Below are positions 1 through 6,617 of a stretch of 23,614 nt of DNA, one piece after another. This DNA is from an uncultured bacterium (GTDB taxonomy: Bacteria; Bacillota; Clostridia; Lachnospirales; Anaerotignaceae). Positions within the stretch are counted from its first letter, which is position 1. Each line of letters starts with the position of its first letter. The stretch is from the NCBI GenBank assembly GCA_905214825.1, contig CAJMNV010000010.1:1-23614 (forward strand), written 5' to 3'. The notes below the pieces were generated by a model. It had not been told where the DNA came from. It made no database searches and saw only the letters and a program-made list of their open reading frames with translations. The translations under genes were made by a program, and so were the position numbers.

Positions 1-59
1 TCCATCAGTTGTTGTAATTGTTCCAAATTCATAGACAAAATATCTGTTTTTGTCATCAT
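1..59 (-). CDS. rlmN: 23S rRNA (adenine-C2)-methyltransferase RlmN, N-terminal fragment
   Basis: Only the first 19 or so codons are in the window; the gene runs off the left edge. The visible peptide begins MMTKTDILSMNLEQLQQLM, which matches the usual N-terminal opening of clostridial RlmN (a short lead, then 'LEELxQ' before the 'GExxFRAxQIYxWLH' region, which lies outside). The start ATG at 59 is preceded by AAAGGA with 7 bases between. The ribosome binding site sits over the end of rsmB, whose stop codon is only a few bases upstream, so the two are probably co-transcribed and translationally linked. RlmN is a radical-SAM enzyme that methylates A2503 of 23S rRNA and A37 of some tRNAs. The rsmB-rlmN order is common in Firmicutes and supports the call, but the identification rests on a short peptide plus context. 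Confidence 0.7.
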   Translation of the reverse strand, partial: MMTKTDILSMNLEQLQQLM

Positions 60-63
60 GTCA

Positions 64-1407
64 TTATCCTTTCTTTTTCAAACGGGCAATAAAAAATCCG
101 TCTGTATGATGGATATGCGGAAACACTGTCAAATATCCTTGTTTCCCCATATCTGCCATCTGTTTTGGCAAATATGGTGTCATATCTTCTAATGTATATT
201 CTGGGTGATTTTGTAAAAACCATTCCACATTTTTTTCATTTTCTTTTTTACTTAATGTACAGGTACTATATAAAAGCACACCACCTGTTTTGACATACAT
301 GGCTGCTTGTTCCAGTATTTTTCTTTGTATGGGAATGAGATTGTCAATCTCACTGCCATCTTTTTTCAAACGAATATCTGGTTTTTTGCGTAACAATCCC
401 AAACAAGAACAGGGTACATCTGCAAGCACTGCATCAAATGCTTCTTTATCTTTTTCCACAAATACTGTTGCATCATGGACTTCTGTATGCACAATCGAAA
501 GCCCCAAACGCTTTGCCCCCTCTGCAATCAAATCCACTTTATGTGCATATATATCTCTTGCCACAACTTCTCCTTTGTTTTCCATCATTTGTGCAATGGT
601 AAATGATTTCCCACCAGGTGCTGCACAAATATCCAATATTTTTTGTTCTGGTTTTGGTGCCAATACTGCCACTGCCAACTGAGAACTTTCATCCTGCACA
701 TGAAACAAGCCATTTTGAAAGCTCATAGATTTTGTCAAATCTGCTGTTTTTGTCAAACGCAACGCATGTGCACACAAAACCCCTTTTTGCACAGAAATCT
801 GTTCTTTTTCCAACATTTCTTGCAACATGGTTTGATTGATTTGTGTGGTATTTATCCGAATGGTCACATCTGGCGAAATATTATTTGCTTTGCAAAGTGC
901 CTCTGTTTGTGCATATCCATAATATGCAATCCACATTTTGACTAACCACAAAGGGTGAGAATATACAATATGCAAATATTCTGCGGTATTTTCTTCAGGT
1001 AATGTCATATTTTGTTTTTTTCTGGCAATGGTTCGCAACAAGCCATTGACAAAACCGGATAAACCTTTATATCCTCTTTCATTTACCAACTTTACTGCTT
1101 CATTGCAAGCCGCATTATCTGGTACAGTCAAAAATAATATTTGATAAACAGCAGTACGTAACACAGCCAAAATCCAAGGTTTTATTTTTTGTATTTTTGT
1201 GTTGGAAAACTGACCAATCACATAATCAATATACACAATATTACGCAATGTTCCGTTCACAATTTCTGTCACAAATGCTTTTTCTTGTTTTTGCATTGCA
1301 CCATTTTGCCGCAACAGTCGTCGCAATGTAATGGTATTATAAGCCCCTTCTGTCATAATCTGCATCATAGCTTCTGTTGCCACTTCTCTTGGGTTTATTT
1401 GTATCAT
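64..1407 (-). CDS. rsmB: 16S rRNA (cytosine-967-C5)-methyltransferase RsmB
   Basis: RsmB methylates C967 of 16S rRNA using S-adenosylmethionine during small-subunit maturation. The 447-residue product has the family's two parts. An all-helical NusB-like RNA-binding domain covers about residues 1-135. A Rossmann methyltransferase domain follows, with the SAM-binding motif DICAAPGGKS at about 259-268, the motif IV DVPCSCLG at about 330-337 (Cys333), and the motif VI STCTL at about 381-385, whose Cys383 is the expected nucleophile. Length is normal for the family. The ATG at 1407 follows AAGGGGA with 9 bases between. A sigma-A type promoter lies just upstream and a terminator of the preceding gene lies beyond it, so this gene starts its own unit and continues into rlmN. 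No defect is visible. Confidence 0.97.
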   Translation of the reverse strand: MIQINPREVATEAMMQIMTEGAYNTITLRRLLRQNGAMQKQEKAFVTEIVNGTLRNIVYIDYVIGQFSNTKIQKIKPWILAVLRTAVYQILFLTVPDNAACNEAVKLVNERGYKGLSGFVNGLLRTIARKKQNMTLPEENTAEYLHIVYSHPLWLVKMWIAYYGYAQTEALCKANNISPDVTIRINTTQINQTMLQEMLEKEQISVQKGVLCAHALRLTKTADLTKSMSFQNGLFHVQDESSQLAVAVLAPKPEQKILDICAAPGGKSFTIAQMMENKGEVVARDIYAHKVDLIAEGAKRLGLSIVHTEVHDATVFVEKDKEAFDAVLADVPCSCLGLLRKKPDIRLKKDGSEIDNLIPIQRKILEQAAMYVKTGGVLLYSTCTLSKKENEKNVEWFLQNHPEYTLEDMTPYLPKQMADMGKQGYLTVFPHIHHTDGFFIARLKKKG

Positions 1408-1455
1408 GAAACATATTCCCCTTCTATGTTATTTATACGCTTATATCAACTCCCT

Positions 1456-1484
1456 ATTATACGGGATTTTTTTTGTTTCAGCAA
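1456..1484 (-). promoter_or_regulatory. Sigma-A type promoter of rsmB
   Basis: Reading the minus strand, TTGCTG (1484-1479), a 17-base spacer and a perfect TATAAT (1461-1456) lie about 50 bases upstream of the rsmB start. It lies downstream of the terminator of the preceding gene, so it would start the rsmB-rlmN unit. Confidence 0.75.
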
Positions 1485-1533
1485 TATTTTTCACCATTTT
1501 TCACATCTTCGCAATGAAATTGAAAGAAAATTG

Positions 1534-1570
1534 AAAAAAGAAGAACTTTCTGATAAAAAATTCTTCTTTT
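1534..1570 (-). terminator. Intrinsic terminator after the small unknown gene
   Basis: On the minus strand a 10-base stem AAAAGAAGAA/TTCTTCTTTT closes a 15-base loop and runs into six T residues. It lies directly after the stop of the 1578-1877 gene and before the rsmB promoter. Confidence 0.7.
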
Positions 1571-1577
1571 CGCATTG

Positions 1578-1877
1578 CTACCCCATCCAAAGCCTTTGCA
1601 TATGGCTTTTCCATTGTTTTGGCAATTCTTGCAATATATATTCTATTTTTTGTACCATATACCATGCATTGTTTGCCATCATATATTGTTTCACAATATC
1701 AAATTCTTGTAATATTTTTTGTAAATCTTTTCGATACAACCACACACCATTTCCAATATATTGCAAATGACAATCCACAATCGCTTTTTCCCATATCGTT
1801 TGAAATGTATGCTCTCCTGCCACGCCAATACAAAGCAAACATGCTGTATCATCTACATTATAAATTTCCACAGACAT
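1578..1877 (-). CDS. Small protein of unknown function, 99 aa
   Basis: I do not recognise this protein. It is soluble-looking, with no signal peptide or membrane segment, and rich in aromatic residues (four Trp) and charged helices toward the C-terminus. Two starts are possible: ATG at 1877 (99 aa, MSVEIYNVDD) and ATG at 1901 (107 aa). I prefer 1877 because it overlaps the upstream 134-residue gene by only 20 bases and follows GGAAA at a workable distance; neither start has a strong ribosome binding site. The overlap suggests translational coupling and a shared function with that upstream gene. A terminator follows. Codon use resembles the neighbouring genes. Confidence 0.6.
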   Translation of the reverse strand: MSVEIYNVDDTACLLCIGVAGEHTFQTIWEKAIVDCHLQYIGNGVWLYRKDLQKILQEFDIVKQYMMANNAWYMVQKIEYILQELPKQWKSHMQRLWMG

Positions 1878-2262
1878 GATATTTTTTCCAAATTTCATCA
1901 AAAAACAAATCCAATGCTTTTTTCATATCCCAAAAACCATCAGGATATTGTGCATGCCCCATTGCATGTATCTCTGTATTGTCTTTACAATACGCATGAA
2001 ACACCCAACTATCCCCATCACATTTGCAAGCTGCAATATCATAAAAACCATTCCATTGTTCTGCATGATATTGTTCCAATATCTCTCTCAACACTTTTTC
2101 TGTTTGTTGTTTTGGTTCACATCGCAGTTCTTTTTGTTTTTTTGTGTGTATATCATACATATCTATGCCAACATTGACACCTTTTTCATTATCCAAACGA
2201 TACCACACCATAGAACCGTCTGCACTCCCGTATCGAAAAGAAAATGCTTTTAATTCTGGCAT
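1858..2262 (-). CDS. Conserved hypothetical protein, 134 aa, clostridial family
   Basis: The 134-residue product opens MPELKAFSFRYGSADGSM and contains a central WNGF motif followed by an acidic DGDSW and a 'YPDGF' near the C-terminus. From memory this layout (a 'F-S-F-Y-G' opening, 'WNGF', 'DGDSF' and 'YPxGF') resembles a family of unknown function that recurs in Lachnospiraceae, sometimes as the C-terminal part of lipoproteins; that likeness cannot be tested here. No signal peptide is visible, so this copy is probably cytoplasmic. The ATG at 2262 follows AAAGGAG with 8 bases between. No clear promoter is seen between it and rny, so it may be read from rny by partial terminator read-through. 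It overlaps the next gene by 20 bases. Confidence 0.75.
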   Translation of the reverse strand: MPELKAFSFRYGSADGSMVWYRLDNEKGVNVGIDMYDIHTKKQKELRCEPKQQTEKVLREILEQYHAEQWNGFYDIAACKCDGDSWVFHAYCKDNTEIHAMGHAQYPDGFWDMKKALDLFFDEIWKKYHVCGNL

Positions 2263-2300
2263 ATCTAAAACTCCTTTCTACAAAAAGCTGTTCCATTTTC

Positions 2301-2343
2301 AAAGAGGAGAATTCTTTGATTTTTCAAAAAATTCTCCTCTTTT
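2301..2343 (-). terminator. Hairpin terminator after rny
   Basis: A long inverted repeat, AAAGAGGAGAATT against AATTCTCCTCTTT, extended inward by TTTGA/TCAAA, lies 20 bases after the rny stop. The T run after it on the minus strand is short (three T, then GAAAA), while the plus-strand side has a better T run (TTTTATTTTCTT). Termination of rny transcripts may therefore be partial, or the hairpin may mainly protect the 3' end. Confidence 0.6.
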
Positions 2344-2363
2344 ATTTTCTTATAAATACACTT

Positions 2364-3905
2364 TTATTTTGCATATTCGATTGCTCTTGTTTCTCGAATT
2401 AAGTTAACTTTAATTTGACCAGGATATTCCAATTCTTCTTCTATTTTCTTTGCAATATCTCTTGCAAGCAATGTCATACCTTCATCATTCACATCTTCGG
2501 GCAATACCACAATACGCAATTCACGTCCTGCTTGAATTGCAAAAGATTTTTCAACACCTTTGAAATTATCTGCAATTTCTTCCAATTTTTGCAAACGTTT
2601 GATATAAGATTCCAAAGTTTCACGTCTTGCACCGGGTCTTGCCGCAGAAATTGCATCTGCTGCTTGTACCAAAACGGCAATGATACTTTGTGGCTCTACA
2701 TCACCATGATGTGCTTCCACCGCATTGATAACAATTTGATTTTCTTTATAACGCTTTAAAAGTCCTACACCAATGCTGACATGAGAACCTTCCATTTCGT
2801 GGTCAACGCTTTTACCAATATCATGTAACAAACCTGCACGTTTTGCCAAATTGACATCAACACCCAATTCAGATGCCATCAAACCTGCCAAATGAGAAAC
2901 TTCAATAGAATGTTTCAACACATTTTGTCCATAACTTGTTCTGTATTTCAGTTTACCCAACAAACGCACCAATTCTGGATGTAATCCATTGACACCTGTA
3001 TCAAATGTTGCAGACTCTCCTTCATCACGAATGATCACTTCTACTTCTTTTCTAGCTTTTTCCACCATTTCTTCAATACGAGAAGGATGTACACGCCCAT
3101 CTACAATGAGTTTTTCCAACGCAATTCTTGCAATTTCTCTGCGGATAGGGTCAAAACCAGACAATATCACCGCTTCTGGTGTATCATCAATAATCAAATC
3201 AATGCCTGTCAATGTTTCCAATGCACGAATATTTCTACCCTCACGTCCAATGATACGCCCCTTCATTTCGTCGTTGGGCAGTTGTACCACAGACACAGTT
3301 GTTTCCGCCACATGGTCCACGGCACATCTTTGAATAGCATTTGCAACAATTTCTCTGGAACGTCTATCCGCTTCCATTTTTGCCTTGCTTTCAACCTCTT
3401 TAATCATCAATGTTGCTTCATGTTTGACATCAGCTTCCACCATAGTCAAAATCTGATTTTTGGCATCTTCTGTTGTCAAACCAGAAATACGTTCCAATTC
3501 TTGTAATTGTTGGTCATAAATTTCTTTGACTTTTTCTGTTTTTTTGTCTAAATCCTCCAGTTTTTTAGACATCTGTTCTTCTTTGCGTTCCAAAGACTCT
3601 GTTTTTCTGTCCAACGTTTCTTCTTTTTGGAACAAACGTCTTTCATTTCTTTGCAGTTCATTTCTTCTGTCACGCACTTCTTTTTCCAATTCATTTTTTG
3701 TTCTGATGCTGTCTTCCTTTGCTTCCAAAAGGATTTCTTTTTTTCTTGCCTCTGCATCTTTTACTGCATCTTCCACGATTTTATTTGCACGTTCTTCCGC
3801 CACGCCCATTTTCGCTTCTGCAATACGCTTTCTGTAAAAAATTCCCGCAACAAGCCCCAAAAGAAGTCCAATCACAGCACCACAAATCATACTTATCGGT
3901 TCTAT
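2364..3905 (-). CDS. rny: Ribonuclease Y, probable AUA start
   Basis: RNase Y is the membrane-anchored endoribonuclease that starts bulk mRNA decay in Firmicutes. From the AUA the product is 513 residues: one membrane helix at about 5-25, a long highly charged coiled coil to about 180, a KH RNA-binding domain containing GRIIGREGRNIRALE at about 216-230, and an HD phosphohydrolase domain with LLHDIGKSVDHE at about 359-370. The start is unusual. AAGGAGG at 3920-3914 has no ATG at a proper distance. An in-frame GTG directly abuts the site, the first in-frame ATG (3890) is 23 bases away inside the membrane helix, and an AUA at 3905 sits 8 bases away. Counting from AUA gives 28 residues before the AEAK motif, the same as I recall for the Bacillus subtilis protein. 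The gene has its own promoter. Confidence 0.95.
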   Translation of the reverse strand: MEPISMICGAVIGLLLGLVAGIFYRKRIAEAKMGVAEERANKIVEDAVKDAEARKKEILLEAKEDSIRTKNELEKEVRDRRNELQRNERRLFQKEETLDRKTESLERKEEQMSKKLEDLDKKTEKVKEIYDQQLQELERISGLTTEDAKNQILTMVEADVKHEATLMIKEVESKAKMEADRRSREIVANAIQRCAVDHVAETTVSVVQLPNDEMKGRIIGREGRNIRALETLTGIDLIIDDTPEAVILSGFDPIRREIARIALEKLIVDGRVHPSRIEEMVEKARKEVEVIIRDEGESATFDTGVNGLHPELVRLLGKLKYRTSYGQNVLKHSIEVSHLAGLMASELGVDVNLAKRAGLLHDIGKSVDHEMEGSHVSIGVGLLKRYKENQIVINAVEAHHGDVEPQSIIAVLVQAADAISAARPGARRETLESYIKRLQKLEEIADNFKGVEKSFAIQAGRELRIVVLPEDVNDEGMTLLARDIAKKIEEELEYPGQIKVNLIRETRAIEYAK

Positions 3906-3987
3906 GAAAAACACCTCCTTAAATTCTTTTTTTGTTTCATTTTTATGATTTCACATCACCATAAGCAGTGCATAATACACCTTTTTT

Positions 3988-4016
3988 ATTGTATAGCTTT
4001 TTGATATAGCTGTCAA
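3988..4016 (-). promoter_or_regulatory. Strong sigma-A type promoter of rny
   Basis: On the minus strand a consensus TTGACA (4016-4011), a 17-base spacer and TACAAT (3993-3988) lie about 80 bases upstream of the rny start. The preceding RNase E/G gene ends in its own terminator, so rny is an independent unit with a leader of roughly 75 bases. Confidence 0.8.
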
Positions 4017-4099
4017 GAAACATTTATATGCTTGCATAACACCTGTATCATGCTTAAAAAATACAAAATGCCATTTTATTTATTATTTTGTATCTTATG

Positions 4100-4136
4100 A
4101 AAAATCATGCAATATTGTTGCAAACAAATATTGCAT
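4100..4136 (-). terminator. Intrinsic terminator after the RNase E/G gene
   Basis: A perfect 10-base stem, ATGCAATATT/AATATTGCAT, closes a 10-base loop and is followed on the minus strand by GA and then five T residues. It lies 16 bases past the stop codon. Confidence 0.75.
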
Positions 4137-4151
4137 AAACAAAATATTTTT

Positions 4152-5597
4152 TTAATTTTTATCATGATGACAATCTGCATATTTTTCTATATCATACCAA
4201 CCAAATGGTGTATTTTCTTTTGGACAAAGCACAATTTTTCCTTGATAATACTGACTCATTGTTGCCAAAAACCCATCATCTTTTCCTGCATATGCTTGCA
4301 ACAGTCGCACATCTCCAGAAACACAAATGTTACGAAACATGGTTGTTGCAAAACATTGTTCTGTTTCTCTACGCATTTTTGCCACTGTCCAATCCAAAGA
4401 AAACACAACCCCACTGCCTTCACAACTACGGCATTTTGTTGTCACTTGTTTTTGCAATGATGGTTTTATTTTTTTGCGTGTTACCTGCATCAATCCCAAT
4501 TCTGTCATACCTACCACAACCGTCTTCACACGGTCTTTTGCCACTGCTTCTTCCAATGCCTTTTGTACAATTTGTCGATACTCCTTACGCACCATATCAA
4601 TAAAATCAATGATGATAATTCCTGATAAATTCCGCAAACGCATTTGTCTTGCGACTTCTTTTGCCGCTTCCAAATTTGTTTTCAAAATATTTTTTTCCAA
4701 ATCTCCTTTGCCTGCTGTTTTTGCCGAATTGACATCCACTACCACACAAGCCTCTGTTTCTTCTATCACCAAAAATCCGCCGTTTTTAAGCCATACTTTT
4801 TGTGTCAATGCTTTTTCCAATTTGCTTTCCACATAATACGCCGAAAATAATGGTGTACCTTCTTGATACCATTGTAAAGAGGGTTGTCCTTGTCCATCAA
4901 AATCCCCTGTTTGTTTCAATTCTTGATACATACCATAATCATTCACCACAAAGCTATCCACATCTGCACCATAAAAATCTTTTGCCGCTTTCAAAGCAGG
5001 TTTATTTTCCTGCCAAAGCCATGCTGGGGCAATGCGATATTGTGCATTTTTGACACTGATCCATTTTCGCAATAATAATTGCAATTCTTTTTCAAATTCC
5101 GCTTCTGTTCTACCCTGCCCATTTGTACGCACAATCACACTGCAATCCTTTGGCAGTAATTTTTGCAATATCTCTCGAATACGATTTCGTTCATACTCTT
5201 CCGTAATTTTTCTAGAAATACCAATTTTCTCTTTTTCTTCTGGCAATAATACGAGAAATTTTCCTGAAAAAGAAATATTTTGTGTCAAAACAGCGCCTTT
5301 TTCTCCAATGGGGTCTTTTTCCACTTGTACCAACAACTGCTCTCCAACTTTCGGTTTTCTTTCTTTGGTATCATCAGAAGCTGCTCTTGATTTTCCATAA
5401 TAATAATATCCATTTTTTCCTGTGCCAATATCCAAAAAAGCTGCCTGCAAATTGGGAATTACATTTAATACACGCCCAACATAAACATTCCCTACAATAC
5501 TTTGTTTTTGTTCCACATAAAATTCCACAGGCTCCCCATCTTCCAACAATACCAATCGAAACAAATCCCATGCGCAATCTATCAGTACACGCTTCAT
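4152..5597 (-). CDS. rng: Ribonuclease E/G family protein
   Basis: This 481-residue protein belongs to the RNase E/G family, endonucleases that process rRNA and decay mRNA. An S1-type RNA-binding region with the family signature 'VGNVYVGRVLNVIPNLQAAF' occupies about residues 35-125. The catalytic DNase I-like domain carries the two metal-binding aspartates in VVVDVNSAKT (Asp288) and IIIIDFIDM (Asp331). The zinc-link motif CRSC is at about 389-392. There is no long C-terminal scaffold, so it is RNase G-like in size. The start at 5597 is chosen because AGGAGG lies 9 bases upstream; a longer frame from 5621 would put the ribosome binding site inside the gene. It follows the M23 gene by 47 bases, probably in one unit. 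In many clostridia this gene sits directly before rplU; here the two are about 15 kb apart. Confidence 0.93.
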   Translation of the reverse strand: MKRVLIDCAWDLFRLVLLEDGEPVEFYVEQKQSIVGNVYVGRVLNVIPNLQAAFLDIGTGKNGYYYYGKSRAASDDTKERKPKVGEQLLVQVEKDPIGEKGAVLTQNISFSGKFLVLLPEEKEKIGISRKITEEYERNRIREILQKLLPKDCSVIVRTNGQGRTEAEFEKELQLLLRKWISVKNAQYRIAPAWLWQENKPALKAAKDFYGADVDSFVVNDYGMYQELKQTGDFDGQGQPSLQWYQEGTPLFSAYYVESKLEKALTQKVWLKNGGFLVIEETEACVVVDVNSAKTAGKGDLEKNILKTNLEAAKEVARQMRLRNLSGIIIIDFIDMVRKEYRQIVQKALEEAVAKDRVKTVVVGMTELGLMQVTRKKIKPSLQKQVTTKCRSCEGSGVVFSLDWTVAKMRRETEQCFATTMFRNICVSGDVRLLQAYAGKDDGFLATMSQYYQGKIVLCPKENTPFGWYDIEKYADCHHDKN

Positions 5598-5644
5598 ACT
5601 TTCTTCCCTCCTGTTTATCATTTGTTACCATCATACCCCAAAAA

Positions 5645-6139
5645 TTATTTTTTTGCACGTACATCTGCAATATTCTGTCCTCTTGCTTGGTACTCTGCCT
5701 CTGTTTCTTTTGTATAAGGCAAATCCACAAAAACCAATGGGTCTAATATTGTACCATCTTTTTTGATGGTATAATGCAAATGCGGCCCTGTGGACAATCC
5801 ACTATTGCCGGATTTTGCAACTGCTTGTCCTTGTTTGATTTTTTCCCCTTTTTTGACCAACACATCATCTAGATGGGCATATTTTATAAAAAAATCATCT
5901 GTTGTTTCATATTCCAGCACCAAACCAAATGTTTGCGATTTTCGCACATTTGTTACAACACCATCTTTTACCGCCAAGACATCTGTTCCCAGTACTGCCG
6001 CAATATCAATACCATCATGAAATTCTTGTTTTTCCAATACCGGGTTTTGCCTTGTACCACAAGACGATGTCACAATTCCCTGCAACGGATTGCAAAATGG
6101 CTTTGTTTTTTCCACCCATTCCACAGACACCACTACACT
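5645..6139 (-). pseudogene. M23 peptidase domain, downstream half of a frame-shifted gene
   Basis: This half encodes an M23 (LytM) zinc metallopeptidase domain of about 164 residues. The zinc ligands are visible: HDGID (His at 6019-6017 and the following Asp), the YAHLDD histidine, and HLHY in the conserved 'GLSTGPHLHY' stretch. It has no start codon with a usable ribosome binding site and no export signal of its own. The membrane anchor is in the preceding frame (6138-6491). Joining the two by a +1 shift at CCC-TAG gives a continuous 281-residue protein with an N-terminal anchor and C-terminal M23 domain, the layout of SpoIVFA/SpoIIQ-like sporulation proteins. In many clostridia such a gene lies near rng, which fits here. 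It is either a programmed frameshift, a decayed gene or a sequence error. Bases upstream of 6139 in this frame are only a shadow of the anchor-encoding half. Confidence 0.75.
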
Positions 6140-6154
6140 AGGGTGCTTCTCCTT
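6138..6154 (-). promoter_or_regulatory. Candidate +1 frameshift signal (SD-like element, CCC, TAG)
   Basis: Minus strand: AAGGAG (6154-6149), five bases, then CCC (6143-6141) and TAG (6140-6138). After the shift, reading resumes at AGT (6139). The plan resembles prfB, where a Shine-Dalgarno-like element a few bases before a slippery codon and a stop promotes a +1 shift; CCC can re-pair one base on as CCU. The spacing is about two bases longer than in prfB. Confidence 0.4.
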
Positions 6155-6491
6155 GTATATCTTCTGTTTCTTGTTCTTCTTGTGGCAAAAACACAGGCAA
6201 ATCTTTTGTGTTGTTTTGCAGAAACACTTTGATTTCTTTTCCTTTTTGCAAAATGGTTTCCATTGATATTTCTTTTGCAATATTTTCTTTCACATTTTTC
6301 ACCACATACTCCGCTGTATCTGTATGAAATAATGATAACACAAACAAACACCCACATATCACACCTGTGACATACAATCGAAACAAAAATAAATCCATTG
6401 CTTTTTGTTCCTTTTCTGTTTTTGTTGCAACACGGTTCTGCATTTGTTTTTGTAATAATTCTCTGTGTTTTTTTCTTTCTTTATCTGTCAT
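6138..6491 (-). CDS. Membrane-anchor half of the M23 (SpoIVFA/SpoIIQ-like) protein
   Basis: This frame encodes 117 residues: a charged cytoplasmic head (about 1-30), one hydrophobic segment at about 31-52 (FRLYVTGVICGCLFVLSLF), and an extracytoplasmic linker ending in an acidic EEQETEDIQGEAP. The frame closes with TAG at 6140-6138, and the M23 peptidase domain continues in the next frame. The start at 6491 follows GGGGGG with 7 bases between. On its own this would be a short single-span protein with no catalytic part. The linker-to-peptidase junction is natural if the ribosome slips +1 on CCC. The anchored whole would act on peptidoglycan or, if like SpoIVFA/SpoIIQ, in mother cell-forespore signalling during sporulation; that role is inferred from domain layout and location only. 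Confidence 0.75.
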   Translation of the reverse strand: MTDKERKKHRELLQKQMQNRVATKTEKEQKAMDLFLFRLYVTGVICGCLFVLSLFHTDTAEYVVKNVKENIAKEISMETILQKGKEIKVFLQNNTKDLPVFLPQEEQETEDIQGEAP

Positions 6492-6563
6492 GACATATCC
6501 CCCCTGTTTTCAATATATGAAAAAAACACATCAAACATGTTTTACAAACAAAAAACAACTCCT

Positions 6564-6616
6564 AAAAATGCAACAAGAAGAATACTTTGATTGATAAAGT
6601 ATTCTCCTTGTTGCAT
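6564..6616 (-). terminator. Strong intrinsic terminator after the histidine kinase
   Basis: A long stem, ATGCAACAAG-AGAATACTTT against AAAGTATTCT-CTTGTTGCAT with one G-T type mismatch, is followed on the minus strand by TTTTT. It begins one base after the kinase stop region and ends the two-component operon. Confidence 0.85.
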
Positions 6617-6617
6617 A

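Noticed and set aside
3915..4151. Possible small gene or RNA between rny and the RNase E/G gene
   Set aside because: The gap is explained by the rng terminator, the rny promoter and the rny leader; no open frame with a ribosome binding site was found.
6140..6280. N-terminal 46 residues of the M23 frame as a real protein start (Cys/Lys-rich)
   Set aside because: This stretch is the shifted reading of the membrane-anchor coding sequence; it has no ribosome binding site and no resemblance to an M23 protein.
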